Positions 7,263 through 17,344 are shown, numbered from the stretch's first letter. The stretch is 64,000 bases of DNA from Micromonospora parathelypteridis (GCF_014201145.1 NZ_JACHDP010000001.1:6386001-6450000), one strand, 5' to 3'. Program-made: numbers and translations. The notes: generated by a model from the sequence alone, not told the origin.

Positions 7263-7763
7263 GTGGCGCGCGGTGACGCGGAGTTCGTCGAGTTCGCGCG
7301 GGCGGCGTCCGCGCGATTGGTGCACGCCGCGTTCCTGATCACCGGCGACCACCACCAGGCTGAGGACGCCGCACAGACCGCCCTGGTCCGCACCTACGCG
7401 TCCTGGTCGCGGATCCACGATGACGACGCCTACGGGTACGCCCGCCGCACCCTGGTCAACCACCTTGTCGACGGGTGGCGGCGGCCGATGCGGGAGTATC
7501 CGACCGAAGAGGTGCCGGAGCAGCGGCGCGGCGACGTGGCCGACGAGGTTGCCACCCGGCGCTGGTTGATCACCATCCTCGGTGCGCTCAGCCCTCGTGA
7601 ACGAGCCATCGTCGTGCTGCGCTACTACTTCGACCTTCCGGAGGCGCAGGTGGCCCGGGAGCTCGCCGTTTCCGTCGGCACGGTCAAGAGCACCAGCTCG
7701 CGAGCCTTGGAGAAGCTGCGCACCGCCGTGCCGCAGACGGCTGACCAGGAGGCGCGCCGATGA
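7263..7763 (+). CDS. SigE-family (ECF-type) RNA polymerase sigma factor
   Basis: 166 residues with sigma-70 region 2 (HAAFLITGDHHQAEDAAQTA) and region 4 (LSPRERAIVVLRYYFDLPEA, then VSVGTVKSTSSRALEKLR), the usual two-domain form of actinobacterial SigE-family ECF factors. The GTG at 7263 is supported by GGAG 8 nt upstream; a TTG at 7233 would extend the protein without a site. The stop overlaps the next ATG by four bases, so it is co-translated with a membrane protein that is the likely anti-sigma partner. Its regulon cannot be read from the sequence. Confidence 0.93.
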   Translation: MARGDAEFVEFARAASARLVHAAFLITGDHHQAEDAAQTALVRTYASWSRIHDDDAYGYARRTLVNHLVDGWRRPMREYPTEEVPEQRRGDVADEVATRRWLITILGALSPRERAIVVLRYYFDLPEAQVARELAVSVGTVKSTSSRALEKLRTAVPQTADQEARR

Positions 7764-8521
7764 GCGAACTGGACCGCCTCCGCCACGCCATGCGGGCGAC
7801 CGAACGCCCTGACGTCATGCCCGACCTGGCCACAGTGATGCGTGAGGGTCGGCGTTTGCGTACCCGCCGGCGGGTTGCCGGAGCCGGAGCGGCGACGCTC
7901 GCCGCCGGCCTGACCGCCGTCGTCGTCGTGGTGGTGGCGGTCGGCACCCGGCCGGACGATTCGCCGACGGCCGAGCGCCCGCCGCCGGTCGCCGTCGCCA
8001 CGCCCCCGACCGGCGTCTCACCGCTGGTGCCGACGTCGCTGGGGCCTACGGCACCGCCGGGGACGACTGGTGACGAACCGGCCCCGAAGCCTCTGGGGCA
8101 GATGATCGACAGTGGGGTGCGGCACGGCACCGACCAGCGGGTGTACTTCGTCGTCGGGGTGTCCGTGCCCGGCCACCCCAAGGTGTCCGTCGGCCTCGCC
8201 GCCGGTCGCCGCGCCCTGGACGGCTCGCTGACCACGGACATCCTGGTCAACGACGTCGGAGGAGCCGATCGCAGCCCGGGTTTCCACCAGATCGGCTACG
8301 ACGAGCGGTCATCGGCCGACCCCGTGCCGACCTTCGGCTACTTCGTCGGCCCCGCCCAGCGGATCATCGGCACCGTCGACGGTCGACAGGTCGACGCCCG
8401 ACTGGCCCGGTGGAGCGTCGACAAGCAGGTGGTGATCTTCTGGTTCGACCCGACCGAGCTGACCCCGGGGGTGCGACTCGACGGCATCATCGCCCGCGAC
8501 GGCAAGGGCCGCCGACTCTGA
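7760..8521 (+). CDS. Single-pass membrane protein, likely partner of the sigma factor
   Basis: 253 residues. A short charged cytoplasmic N-terminus (SELDRLRHAMRATERPDVMPDL) and an RRLRTRRR stretch precede one membrane helix (about 48-68), then a Pro/Thr linker and an extracytoplasmic domain. Translation is coupled to the sigma gene (ATGA overlap). This topology is usual for proteins encoded behind SigE-family sigma genes and is compatible with anti-sigma function, but no zinc anti-sigma (HXXXCXXC) motif is present, so the role is inferred from context only. Confidence 0.7.
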   Translation: MSELDRLRHAMRATERPDVMPDLATVMREGRRLRTRRRVAGAGAATLAAGLTAVVVVVVAVGTRPDDSPTAERPPPVAVATPPTGVSPLVPTSLGPTAPPGTTGDEPAPKPLGQMIDSGVRHGTDQRVYFVVGVSVPGHPKVSVGLAAGRRALDGSLTTDILVNDVGGADRSPGFHQIGYDERSSADPVPTFGYFVGPAQRIIGTVDGRQVDARLARWSVDKQVVIFWFDPTELTPGVRLDGIIARDGKGRRL

Positions 8522-8540
8522 CGCGTCGGCCGCCGCACGC

Positions 8541-11372
8541 TCAGGCCGGGTCGGCCAGTTGCCGGTCGATGGTCACCGTCGTCCCCTCGGCGCTGGAGAC
8601 CAGGCGCACGTCGCCGTAGGCGTTCATCAGCAGCGCGCCACGGCCCCGGTCCATCGCCGGCCGGCGGTCCCGCCACGTGCCGAAGTCCCGCACCGAGATC
8701 CGGATCAGCCCTCCGCCCACCTGGACCCGGACCCACACCTCCGGACGGCTGGGCCGCTGCGCATGTTCGACCGCGTTGTTCATCGCCTCGGACGCGGCGA
8801 GCAGAAGATCCTCCAGCACGTCCGGGTCGACGTCGAGGTCGCCCAGCGTCAGCCGGACATCCCGACGCATCGCGGCGGCCGAGGTGGGTGCGGACGGGTA
8901 CGTCCACCCGACGTCCAGGATGTCGCCCAACCTGTCCCGGTCGGTCAGTGTCTCCGCGACCACGGGCATGTCCGTGACGGGTGAGCGCGAGGAGTGACCC
9001 GGGTTTGCGAGCCCCGCAGTCGCGATCACAGGTGGATCGACCGCCGGGGCCGGCGCGACGGTGGCGACCGGGCCGGGGCGCGCCGGCGCCGTTGCGGCGT
9101 CGACTGCCGGTGGGGTGGCGTCGTCGGCCGGGTGAATCCGGGCCCGCCGGATGGCGGCCCGGATCCGGGCGATCAGCTCGGCCGCGGCGAACGGCTTCAC
9201 CAGGTAGTCGTCGGCGCCCAGGCTCAGGCCCTCCACGCTGGCCTGCCCGCCGGCGCGGGCGGAGAGCACCAGCACCGGCAGCGCCCGGGTCGCCGGGTCC
9301 GCGCGAAGCCGGCGTACCAGGTCGAAGCCGTCCAGCACCGGCATCATCACGTCGGTGAGGACGAGGTCCGGTAGTTCGCGGCGGACCTCGTCGAGGGCCT
9401 GCTGGCCGTCGGTGACGGCCCGCACCCGCCAGCCCTGCCCGGTGAGCAGCCGGCTGAGGTACGCCCGCATGTCGGTGTTGTCGTCGGCGACCAGGATCCG
9501 CGCCCCGGCCAGCTCGTCCATGGCCGGTCCGGACGCGCGTCCGGGCTCGGTCAGACTGCCGTCCGGCTCGGTGAGCCAGCCCATGGCCTCCTCCACGGCG
9601 GCGCGGGCGGCGTCGCCCCGCCCGTCCGCCGCTGGCCCGCTCACCGCCGTGCGGTGCACCGCCGACCAGGGCAGCGCCACGGTGAAGGTGCTGCCGACGC
9701 CCACTCGGCTCGCCACCCGGACCTCACCGCCCTCCAGCCGGGCCAGCTCGTGCACCAGGGCCAGGCCGATGCCCGTGCCCTCGTGGCTGCGCGAGCGGGC
9801 GCCCCGCACCCGGTGGAAGCGTTCGAAGAGTTTCGGCAGGTCCGTTTCGGCGATGCCGATGCCGGTGTCCGTGACGGTGAGGCGTACTTCCTCGTCGTCG
9901 GCGGCCAGGGCGACCCGGATTCGGCCGATGAACGTGTACTTCAGGGCGTTGGACAGCAGGTTAGTGACGATGCGTTCCCAGTTGACCGGATCGAGGGTGA
10001 CCGGCCGGGGCAGCGGCGGGCAACTCACCTCGAGAGCCAGCCCGGCCCGCTCGACGGCGGCCCGGAACACGCCGGCGAGCTCGGCCGTGAGCGCGGCCAG
10101 GTCGACCACCCGGGCGTCGCTGCGGGCCCGCCCGGCCTCCAGGCTGGAGAAGGTGAGCAAGCTGTTGACCAGGGTCAACAGTCGGGTGGCATTACGCCAG
10201 GAGGTCTCCAACCGCTCCCGCTGCACCGACGCCAACGGCGCGGTGGTGTCGGTGAGGGCGTCGGCCAGCGGGCCGAGGATCAGGGTCAGGGGGGTACGGA
10301 ACTCGTGGCTGACGTTGGCGAAGAAGTCGGTCTTCACCCGGTCCAGTTCGGCCAGCGCCTCGACGCGGCGCCTCTCCTGCTCGTACTCCTGGGCGTTGCG
10401 CAGCGCCACGGAGATCTGCTGGGCCAGGAGTTGGTCGAAGGAGCGGTACGCCTCGTCCAGCCCCCGGCTGGGACTGACTCCGACCAGCAGCACGCCGAGC
10501 GGCTGATCGCCGTCGCCCGAGGGCAGCGGTAGCGCCAGCGCGGTGCGGACCGGGTCACCCCACGGGCCGCCGGGCAGTGCCAGCCGGTCGGCGACGTCGG
10601 ACACCTGGGTCGGTCGGCCCTGGGCGGCGTCCGGCAGCCCCCAGCCGTACGCGACGGGGCCGGGGTCGGTCAGCTCGACGGTGTCCGGCACTGCTCCCGC
10701 GTACCCCTGGTCGCCGCCGGTGCAGGCGATGCGCCGCAGGGCCGTGTCGTCGCGCAGGTAGATGGCGGCGAACGGCACGTCCAGCGGATGGCCGTCCATC
10801 GCGTCGATCAGTCGAGCGCCGGTGGCGTGTACGTCGACGGTGCGCCCGTCGCCGAGAACGGACAGGTCACGCAGCAGGCGCAGACGGCGTTCGCCGACCA
10901 CCTGCTCGGTGACCTCGCTGCAGACGGTGAGCACGCCGACGGTGCGGCCGTCGTCGTCTCGGGCCGGGGCGTGCGAGACGCTGAAATACGCCTCCTCGCG
11001 GTAGCCGGCCCGCTCCAGCAGCAGCCGCAGGGCGGGGACCCAGCTGGCCACTCCGGTCGTCGTGGCCTGTTGGATCAGCGGGGCGAGCACGTCCCAGCCC
11101 TCGGCCAGGGTCACCCGCACGTCGTCGCCGAGCGCGGCGGGGTGCTTGTCACCGATCAGCTGGGAGTACGCGTCGTTGTAGAGCTGGGAGAAGCTGTCGC
11201 CCCAGAGCAGCAGCATGGGGTACCGGGAGGAGAGCACCATCCGGACCGCGACGCGCAGGCTCTGCGGCCAGCCGGTCACCGGGCCGAGTGGTGTGCGGGC
11301 CCAGTCGAGTTCCGCCATCAACCGGCCGGTGTCGCCGCCGCCACTGAACAGGTCAGCGCTGGGTCCTGTCAC
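8541..11372 (-). CDS. Hybrid histidine kinase: PAS-GAF-HisKA-HATPase-receiver-RsbW-like ATPase
   Basis: 943 residues, no obvious membrane segment. In order: a PAS-like region (WARTPLGPVTGWP, about 25-160), a GAF domain (about 165-325), HisKA with FFANVSHEFRTP (His356), HATPase_c (NLLSNALKYT, DTGIGIAE, GTGIGLALVHE), a receiver with D674 in LVLTDVMMPVLDG and K727, a Pro/Ala linker (750-800) and a second ATPase of the SpoIIAB/RsbW type (LLAASEAMNNAVEHAQ, about 857-872). The kinase and receiver suit a phosphorelay and the last domain suits anti-sigma/partner-switching control. Start is uncertain: GTG at 11372 fits family N-termini; ATG at 11447 is possible. Confidence 0.88.
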   Translation of the reverse strand: MTGPSADLFSGGGDTGRLMAELDWARTPLGPVTGWPQSLRVAVRMVLSSRYPMLLLWGDSFSQLYNDAYSQLIGDKHPAALGDDVRVTLAEGWDVLAPLIQQATTTGVASWVPALRLLLERAGYREEAYFSVSHAPARDDDGRTVGVLTVCSEVTEQVVGERRLRLLRDLSVLGDGRTVDVHATGARLIDAMDGHPLDVPFAAIYLRDDTALRRIACTGGDQGYAGAVPDTVELTDPGPVAYGWGLPDAAQGRPTQVSDVADRLALPGGPWGDPVRTALALPLPSGDGDQPLGVLLVGVSPSRGLDEAYRSFDQLLAQQISVALRNAQEYEQERRRVEALAELDRVKTDFFANVSHEFRTPLTLILGPLADALTDTTAPLASVQRERLETSWRNATRLLTLVNSLLTFSSLEAGRARSDARVVDLAALTAELAGVFRAAVERAGLALEVSCPPLPRPVTLDPVNWERIVTNLLSNALKYTFIGRIRVALAADDEEVRLTVTDTGIGIAETDLPKLFERFHRVRGARSRSHEGTGIGLALVHELARLEGGEVRVASRVGVGSTFTVALPWSAVHRTAVSGPAADGRGDAARAAVEEAMGWLTEPDGSLTEPGRASGPAMDELAGARILVADDNTDMRAYLSRLLTGQGWRVRAVTDGQQALDEVRRELPDLVLTDVMMPVLDGFDLVRRLRADPATRALPVLVLSARAGGQASVEGLSLGADDYLVKPFAAAELIARIRAAIRRARIHPADDATPPAVDAATAPARPGPVATVAPAPAVDPPVIATAGLANPGHSSRSPVTDMPVVAETLTDRDRLGDILDVGWTYPSAPTSAAAMRRDVRLTLGDLDVDPDVLEDLLLAASEAMNNAVEHAQRPSRPEVWVRVQVGGGLIRISVRDFGTWRDRRPAMDRGRGALLMNAYGDVRLVSSAEGTTVTIDRQLADPA

Positions 11373-11577
11373 GCTCGATCCGGCCCCATCGCAGCCCCCG
11401 TTCCGGGCCCGACGACCCCTGCTGGCGTTACCTACCCATCCTGGCACCTCTACTCACCTGTGCTGACGCCGGTACCTACGGTCGAAGCGGTGGCGGTTCG
11501 GGACGAACGACCGATGCCCAACACATCGAAGTCTGTAAGTGTCTCGGTTATCTCTCCAACCACCCCGAGGAGCCCCC

Positions 11578-13335
11578 ATGAGAGGCAGAACGCTGAGCGC
11601 GGGAGTCGCGCTCGCCGTGTTCGCCGGGATGACGGTGACGCTGGCCGCCCAGCCGGTGACCGCGTCACCCAGGACCGCGACGACAGTGGCCCGGCCGATC
11701 GCCGCGACCGCCGCCGCGTTGGCAGCGCCGGACATCTCCGTCACCAACGTCCAGGCGCACCTGAGCCAGTTCAACTCCATCGCCAGCAGTAACGGCGGCA
11801 ACCGGCGGGCCGGCTCGGCCGGCTACACCGCCTCGCTCAACTACGTGAAGACCAGGCTGCAGGCGGTCGGCTACACCGTCAGCGAGCAGTACTGCTCCAG
11901 CTGCACGTACCCCTCGAACAACCTGATCGCGGAGTGGCCCGGCGGCCCGGCCGACCAGGTGGTCATGTTCGGCGCTCACCTGGACGGCGTCTCGGCCGGT
12001 CCGGGCATCAACGACAACGGCACCGGCTCGGCGACCCTGCTGGAGAACGCGCTGGTCCTGGCCGCGCAGAACCCGACCATGACGAAGCGGGTCCGATTCG
12101 CCTGGTGGACCGACGAGGAGCAGGGGCTCAACGGCTCCCGGTTCTACGTCAACTCGCTCAACGCCACCCAGCGCGGCTACATCAAGGGCTACTACAACTT
12201 CGACATGGTCGGCTCGACCAACGGGGGCTACTTCATCAACCGGGTCTCCTCGACCACGGCCGCACCGCTGAAGGCGTACTGGGACTCGTTGGGTCTGCAA
12301 CCGGAGGAGAACGTCGAGGGCCAGGGCCGCTCCGACGACTACTACTTCCAGCAGGCGGGCATCCCCACCTCGGGCTACGCGGCGGGCGCCAGCGCCCGCA
12401 AGAGCAGCACCCAGGCGGCCAAGTGGGGCGGCACCGCCAATGCCGCGTACGACCCGTGTTACCACCGGTCCTGCGACACCACCGCCAACGTCAGCGCCAC
12501 CGTGCTGAACCGGTCGGCCGACGGTGTCGCGTACGCGTTGTGGCAGCTCGCAGTGGGCGGCGGGACCCCGACAAACGACTTCTCCGTCGCGGTCAACCCG
12601 TCCACGCGGACCGTCGCGCGGGGCGCCAGCACCACCGCGACGGTCGTCACCGCGACCACCGCCGGCTCGGCCCAGTCGGTCAGCCTCTCCGCCTCCGGTG
12701 CGCCCAGTGGGGTGAGTGTCTCGTTCAGCCCGGCCTCGGTGACCTCCGGCGGCTCGGCCACGATGACCCTGACCGCCTCGGCCAGCGCGACGACCGGCAC
12801 GTTCACGATCACGGTCACCGGCACCGGCTCGGTCACCCGTACCGCCAGCCTCACCCTCACCGTGACCGGCGCCGGCGGCTGTGCCGGTGGCCAGGTGATC
12901 GGCAACGGCGGCTTCGAGAACGGCAGCACGCCGTGGACCGCGTCCTCCGGCGTGATCACCAACGCCAGCGGCCAGCCGGCCCGGACCGGGTCGTACAAGG
13001 CCTGGCTCAACGGGTACGGCAGCACCCGCACCGAGAACCTGTCGCAGTCGGTGACCGTTCCGGCCGGCTGCGCCACCTACACGCTGTCGTTCTGGCTGCA
13101 CATCGACACCGCCGAGACGACCAGCTCCACCGCGTACGACCGGCTCACCGTGCAGGTGGGGTCGACCACGCTGGCGACGTACTCGAATCTCAACGCCGCC
13201 GCCGGCTACGTCCAGCGCAGCTTCAACGTGGCCGGCTTCGCCGGGCAGGCGGTGACGCTGCGCTTCACCGGCACCGAGGACTCGTCGCTGCAGACCAGCT
13301 TCGTGATCGACGACGTGACGTTGCAGGCGAGCTGA
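11578..13335 (+). CDS. Secreted M28 aminopeptidase with C-terminal accessory domains
   Basis: 585 residues. A signal peptide ([17 protein letters not shown]) precedes an M28 zinc aminopeptidase similar to Streptomyces griseus aminopeptidase: [20 protein letters not shown] carries the first His/Asp ligands, [12 protein letters not shown] the catalytic and metal Glu pair, FDMVGS the next Asp, and PCYHRSCDT the last His. A Ser/Thr-rich Ig-like region (about 345-435) and a C-terminal beta-sandwich (NGGFENG to FVIDDVTLQ) follow and probably aid substrate or wall binding. GAGGAG precedes the ATG at 11578. Removes N-terminal residues from extracellular peptides. A strong terminator hairpin follows. 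Confidence 0.93.
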   Translation: MRGRTLSAGVALAVFAGMTVTLAAQPVTASPRTATTVARPIAATAAALAAPDISVTNVQAHLSQFNSIASSNGGNRRAGSAGYTASLNYVKTRLQAVGYTVSEQYCSSCTYPSNNLIAEWPGGPADQVVMFGAHLDGVSAGPGINDNGTGSATLLENALVLAAQNPTMTKRVRFAWWTDEEQGLNGSRFYVNSLNATQRGYIKGYYNFDMVGSTNGGYFINRVSSTTAAPLKAYWDSLGLQPEENVEGQGRSDDYYFQQAGIPTSGYAAGASARKSSTQAAKWGGTANAAYDPCYHRSCDTTANVSATVLNRSADGVAYALWQLAVGGGTPTNDFSVAVNPSTRTVARGASTTATVVTATTAGSAQSVSLSASGAPSGVSVSFSPASVTSGGSATMTLTASASATTGTFTITVTGTGSVTRTASLTLTVTGAGGCAGGQVIGNGGFENGSTPWTASSGVITNASGQPARTGSYKAWLNGYGSTRTENLSQSVTVPAGCATYTLSFWLHIDTAETTSSTAYDRLTVQVGSTTLATYSNLNAAAGYVQRSFNVAGFAGQAVTLRFTGTEDSSLQTSFVIDDVTLQAS

Positions 13336-13352
13336 CCGCGTACCCGAAGGGT

Positions 13353-13386
13353 CGAGCCGCCGCCGGTGCTTCCCGGCGGCGGCTCG
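13353..13386. terminator. Hairpin terminator between aminopeptidase and convergent SDR gene
   Basis: Perfect 14-bp stem (13353-13366 with 13373-13386) and a 6-nt loop, between converging stops at 13335 and 13399; it can serve both genes. Confidence 0.75.
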
Positions 13387-13398
13387 TCGCGTCGTGGG

Positions 13399-14097
13399 TC
13401 AGGGGAGCTGTGGGTAGAGCGCTGCGACGCCGCCGGCGAGCCCGGCCTGCACCTGGCGGCTGAGGTCGTCAGCGAGGATCTCGTACGCGTCGGCCTCGAT
13501 GCCGTCCAAGCCGATCCGGGCTATCGCCGCCGGGTCGGACTTCGGTCCGGTGATGTCGGCGGCCATGTCGGTGTCCAGGTAGCCGACGTGCAGGCCGGCG
13601 ACCCGGACGCCCCGGTCGGCGAGCTGGACGCGCAGCACGTTGGTCATCGCCCACTCGGCGGACTTGGCGACGCTGTAGGCCGCGTGGGTCGGGGAGCCGA
13701 ACCACGACAGCACGGAGAGCACGTTGAGGATGGTTCCGCCGCCGTTGCCGGCGATGACCGGCGCGAACGCCCGGACCGTCGACAGGGTGCCGATGTAATG
13801 GGTCTCCAGCTCCAGCCGGACGAGGTCCAGGTCGCCGTCGAGCAGGTCGGTCCGGGTGTCGATGCCGGCGTTGTTGATCAGCAGGTTCACGCCGCCGGCC
13901 AGCTTGGCGGCGGCAGCCACCGAGGCGGGATCGGTGATGTCGAGCTTCACCGGCGTCACGCCGGGCAGGTCGACGCTGTCGGGGTTGCGGGCGCCGGCGT
14001 AGACGGTGGCGCCGCGGGCGAGGAGTTCGGCGGCCAGGTGTCGGCCGAGGCCACGGTTGGCGCCGGTGACGAGGGCGGTGCTTCCAGCGATCTTCAT
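13399..14097 (-). CDS. SDR-family oxidoreductase
   Basis: 232 residues, the normal length of a classical short-chain dehydrogenase. The cofactor motif TGANRGLG, the NNAG motif (LLINNAGI), catalytic Ser in LNVLSVLSW and the YSVAK active-site Tyr/Lys are all present. The position of the acidic/basic selector favours NADP but this is not certain. Substrate unknown. A TAGCGT hexamer lies 7 nt before the ATG at 14097 with no ribosome site, so the mRNA is probably leaderless. Confidence 0.9.
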   Translation of the reverse strand: MKIAGSTALVTGANRGLGRHLAAELLARGATVYAGARNPDSVDLPGVTPVKLDITDPASVAAAAKLAGGVNLLINNAGIDTRTDLLDGDLDLVRLELETHYIGTLSTVRAFAPVIAGNGGGTILNVLSVLSWFGSPTHAAYSVAKSAEWAMTNVLRVQLADRGVRVAGLHVGYLDTDMAADITGPKSDPAAIARIGLDGIEADAYEILADDLSRQVQAGLAGGVAALYPQLP

Positions 14098-14104
14098 GGC
14101 GGCG

Positions 14105-14110
14105 ACGCTA
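14105..14110 (-). promoter_or_regulatory. -10 hexamer TAGCGT, leaderless SDR gene
   Basis: TAGCGT on the minus strand is separated by 7 nt from the ATG at 14097. Confidence 0.5.
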
Positions 14111-14259
14111 TCCGACCTGACTTCTGTATGCCAAAGTCAGCTATGTCACGGGGGCGGCGCGCCCGGATCGGGAATACGACCCGGACGCGGTCACCACCCG
14201 GCCGGTGACGACTCGTATCCTTTCCGCGAACCTCCGCAGGAGCCGAGAAGGGAGACGGT

Positions 14260-16176
14260 GTGAGCAATCAGGCCGAGACGTTGGAGTTCCAGGCCGAGGC
14301 GCGTCAGCTCCTCCAGTTGGTGGTCCACTCGATCTATTCGAACAAGGACGTCTTCCTGCGGGAACTCATCTCGAACGCGTCCGACGCGCTGGACAAGCTG
14401 CGGCTGGCCACGCTGGTCGACAAGGACCTCGTCGCCGACACCGACGACCTGCACGTCGCCCTGGAGGTCGACCGGGACGCCCGCACCCTCACCGTGCGCG
14501 ACAACGGCATCGGGATGACCCGCGACGAGGTGGTCCAGCTGATCGGCACCATCGCCAAGTCGGGCACCGCCGAGTTGCTGCGCCAGCTGCGCGAATCCGC
14601 CGACGCCCACGCCTCGCAGGACCTGATCGGCCAGTTCGGCGTCGGTTTCTACGCCGCGTTCATGGTCGCCGACCGGGTCACCCTGCTGACCCGCAAGGCC
14701 GGCGAGACCGGCGGCACCCGGTGGGAGTCCACCGGCGAGGGCACGTACTCGATCGAGGGCGTCGACGAGGCCCCACAGGGCACCACGGTGACCCTGCACC
14801 TCAAGCCGGCCGACACCGAGGACAACCTGCACGACTACACCGCCGAGTGGACCATCCGGGAGATCGTCAAGCGATACTCCGACTTCATCGCCTGGCCGAT
14901 CCGGATGAGCGTCGAGCGCCCCGGCGCCGACGACGCCCCCGCCACCAACGAGGTGCAGACCCTCAACTCGATGAAGGCGCTCTGGGCGCGGCCCCGCGAC
15001 GAGGTCGACGCCGCCGAGTACAACGAGTTCTACAAGCACGTCAGCCACGACTGGGCCGACCCGCTCGAGGTCGTGCACATGAAGGGCGAAGGCACCTTCG
15101 AGTACGAGGCGCTGCTGTTCCTGCCCAGCCACGCCCCACTGGACCTGTTCTCCCCGCAGGGCCGCCGCGGCGTCCAGCTCTACGTCAAGCGTGTGTTCAT
15201 CATGGACGACTGCGAGGCGCTGGTCCCGACCTACCTGCGCTTCGTCAAGGGTGTGGTCGACGCGCACGACCTGTCGCTGAACATCTCCCGGGAGATCCTG
15301 CAGCAGGACCGGCAGATCCAGATCGTCCGCCGCCGCCTGGTGAAGAAGATCCTCGCCACGGTCAAGGACCTGAAGGCCAACCACGCCGAGCGGTACCGCA
15401 CCTTCTGGACCGAGTTCGGCGCGGTGGTCAAGGAAGGGCTGATCGACGACACCGACAACCGCGACACCCTGCTCGACATCCTGTCGGTGGCCTCCACCCA
15501 CGACCCGGTCGAGGCCACCGACCTCGCCGGTTACGTCAGCAGGATGAAGGACGGCCAGACCGACATCTGGTACGCCACCGGCGAGACGCGGGCCGCCATC
15601 GAGAACTCCCCGCACCTGGAGGCGTTCCGAGCCAAGGGCCACGAGGTGCTGCTGCTCACCGACCAGGTCGACGAGGTGTGGGTCGAGCGGGTCGGCGCGT
15701 ACGACGGCCGGCCGTTGCGGTCGATCGCCAAGGGCGAGATCGACCTGGACACCGACGAGGAGAAGCAGCAGGCCGAGGCCGAGCGCGAGCAGCAGCGGCA
15801 GGAGTTCGCCGAGCTGCTCGGCTGGCTGGGCACCACCCTGACCGACAGCGTCCGGGAGGTCCGCCTGTCGTCCCGGCTGACCACCTCACCGGCCTGCGTC
15901 GTCGGCGACGCCCACGACCTCACCCCGACCCTGGAGAAGATGTACCGGGCGATGGGGCACGAGGTCCCCGTGACCAAGCGGATCCTGGAGATCAACCCCG
16001 GTCACCCGCTGGTCTCCGGGCTGCGCAAGGCACACGAGCAGGGCAGCGACTCCGTGGCCCTGACCGAGACCGCCGAGCTGCTCTACGGCCTGGCGGTGCT
16101 CGCCGAGGGCGGTGAGTTGACCGATCCGGCCCGCTTCACCCGGACGCTCGCCGACCGGTTGGCGCGCACCCTCTAG
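14260..16176 (+). CDS. htpG: Molecular chaperone HtpG (Hsp90)
   Basis: 638 residues, the full length of bacterial Hsp90. The N-terminal ATPase has IYSNKDVFLRELISNASDA, the DNGIGM G1 motif and GQFGVGFY; the middle domain includes RRGVQLYVKRVFI and LNISREILQQD; the C-terminal dimerisation domain ends at the stop. The GTG at 14260 is preceded by GGGAGA. It is a cytosolic ATP-dependent chaperone that assists folding under stress. No HspR, HrcA or CIRCE-like operator was noticed upstream, so its regulation is unclear. A large hairpin follows. Confidence 0.97.
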   Translation: MSNQAETLEFQAEARQLLQLVVHSIYSNKDVFLRELISNASDALDKLRLATLVDKDLVADTDDLHVALEVDRDARTLTVRDNGIGMTRDEVVQLIGTIAKSGTAELLRQLRESADAHASQDLIGQFGVGFYAAFMVADRVTLLTRKAGETGGTRWESTGEGTYSIEGVDEAPQGTTVTLHLKPADTEDNLHDYTAEWTIREIVKRYSDFIAWPIRMSVERPGADDAPATNEVQTLNSMKALWARPRDEVDAAEYNEFYKHVSHDWADPLEVVHMKGEGTFEYEALLFLPSHAPLDLFSPQGRRGVQLYVKRVFIMDDCEALVPTYLRFVKGVVDAHDLSLNISREILQQDRQIQIVRRRLVKKILATVKDLKANHAERYRTFWTEFGAVVKEGLIDDTDNRDTLLDILSVASTHDPVEATDLAGYVSRMKDGQTDIWYATGETRAAIENSPHLEAFRAKGHEVLLLTDQVDEVWVERVGAYDGRPLRSIAKGEIDLDTDEEKQQAEAEREQQRQEFAELLGWLGTTLTDSVREVRLSSRLTTSPACVVGDAHDLTPTLEKMYRAMGHEVPVTKRILEINPGHPLVSGLRKAHEQGSDSVALTETAELLYGLAVLAEGGELTDPARFTRTLADRLARTL

Positions 16177-16191
16177 TAGGCGTTCAATGTT

Positions 16192-16234
16192 CCGGCCGGC
16201 GGGCCACCCGATCGCCTCGGGCCCCGCCGGCCGG
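16192..16234. terminator. Hairpin terminator between htpG and nitroreductase gene
   Basis: Arms CCGGCCGGCGGG (16192-16203) and CCCGCCGGCCGG (16223-16234) form a 12-bp stem around a 19-nt loop that can pair a little further; it lies between converging genes. Confidence 0.6.
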
Positions 16235-16283
16235 TCACCGACCGGGGATCACCAGGCGCTGAGTGGGGCGCGGCGGTGGTCTG

Positions 16284-16976
16284 CTACCAGCGGTTCCAGT
16301 GGGCGAACGCGTCGGCTTCGGCGCGGGGGCCGGGCTTGAAGTCGGTGCCCAGGGTGTACGCCACCGGGGTGAGGGCCACCTGCACGACCGTGTCGTAGGG
16401 GATGCCGAGCAGTTCGGCCATCTCCCGCTCATAGCTGAGATGGCTCGTGGTCCACGCGGTGCCGATCCCGCGCTCCCGGGCGGCCAGCATGAAGCTCCAG
16501 AACGCCGGGATGACCGAGCCCCAGGCCCCCGCCTGCCCGCGTACGCTGTCCAACTCGGCGCGTGACTCGACGCGCAGACAGGGGATGAGCAGCACCGGAA
16601 CCTCGTGCAGGTGGTCCGCCAGGTGTTGCAGGCTGCCGGCGATGCGACTCCACTGCGCGGAGCCGAAGTTCATCCGGCTGAAGGCCGGGCCGGTGCCGCC
16701 CGAGGCCGGTGGTGGCGCCATCAGGCCGAGTCGCCACAGTCGGGCGACGGCGGCGCGGGTCTCCTGGTCTTCGACGAAGACGAAGTCCCAGCGTTGCCGG
16801 TTGCGGCCGCTGGGTGCCTGAAGCGCGATGCGGAGGCAGTCCTCGATCACGTCACGGGGGACCGGGCGTTCCAGGTCGAGACGCTTGCGGACGGCGCGGG
16901 TCGTGCTCAGGACCTCGTCGGCGGACAGACCCAGTGTGTTCGGCGTGTGGCGCCCGGTCGATTCGGCGTCGGTCAT
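16284..16976 (-). CDS. Nitroreductase-family FMN oxidoreductase
   Basis: 230 residues. The N-terminal [15 protein letters not shown] with an SGRN segment ([10 protein letters not shown]) and the C-terminal [21 protein letters not shown] are hallmarks of the nitroreductase fold that binds FMN and uses NAD(P)H. The gene starts with ATG at 16976, overlapping the ArsR stop by four bases (ATGA), so the two are co-translated and the ArsR protein probably controls it. Substrate is unknown; family members reduce nitro compounds, quinones or flavins. Confidence 0.9.
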   Translation of the reverse strand: MTDAESTGRHTPNTLGLSADEVLSTTRAVRKRLDLERPVPRDVIEDCLRIALQAPSGRNRQRWDFVFVEDQETRAAVARLWRLGLMAPPPASGGTGPAFSRMNFGSAQWSRIAGSLQHLADHLHEVPVLLIPCLRVESRAELDSVRGQAGAWGSVIPAFWSFMLAARERGIGTAWTTSHLSYEREMAELLGIPYDTVVQVALTPVAYTLGTDFKPGPRAEADAFAHWNRW

Positions 16977-17317
16977 GCGGGCGCTCCTACTCGCTCTGGC
17001 AGGTCGAGGTTGGCGATGACCGCGGGGAGGACCCCGGGAAATCGGTCGTTGATCTCGTCGGCACGCAGTTCGTGGCGACGGAAGCTGCCGTTCGGCGTGA
17101 CGCGGAGGATGCCGGCGGCTCGCAGGACCTTCAGGTGATGCGAGAGCGTGGACATGCTCACCTCGGACAAGGCGTCGAACTTGCCGCAGACGACCCCACC
17201 GGCCTGCGCCAACTGCCGTACGACACTCAGGCGCACCGGATCGGCGAGGGCGCCGAGCAAGGTGGCCAGGTCGACCGAGGTGAGGTCGGGATGATGCAGG
17301 GCTCTCATGGAGGCCAT
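16973..17317 (-). CDS. ArsR-family winged-helix regulator
   Basis: About 114 residues. The winged-helix core ([19 protein letters not shown], then [20 protein letters not shown]) and a short C-terminal wing are typical of ArsR/SmtB proteins; no obvious metal-binding ELCVCDL motif is present, so it may sense something other than metal. The start is uncertain: ATG 17317, ATG 17308 or a TTG at 17353; none has a good ribosome site. Operon with the downstream nitroreductase and divergent from a ThuA-like gene. The palindrome TTTCGAAA at 17337-17344 lies in the shared intergenic region and may be the operator. Confidence 0.85.
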   Translation of the reverse strand: MASMRALHHPDLTSVDLATLLGALADPVRLSVVRQLAQAGGVVCGKFDALSEVSMSTLSHHLKVLRAAGILRVTPNGSFRRHELRADEINDRFPGVLPAVIANLDLPERVGAPA

Positions 17318-17336
17318 GCTACCGTTCGATTCGGGA

Positions 17337-17344
17337 TTTCGAAA
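17337..17344. promoter_or_regulatory. TTTCGAAA palindrome in ArsR/ThuA divergent promoter
   Basis: 8-bp perfect palindrome in an AT-rich stretch between the ArsR gene and the divergent ThuA-like gene. It may be a core operator, but it is short. Confidence 0.25.

Noticed and set aside
14191..15642. 483-codon open frame antisense to htpG
   Set aside because: htpG is unambiguous on the plus strand; the antisense product has repetitive Val/Gly/Leu composition and no homology signature.
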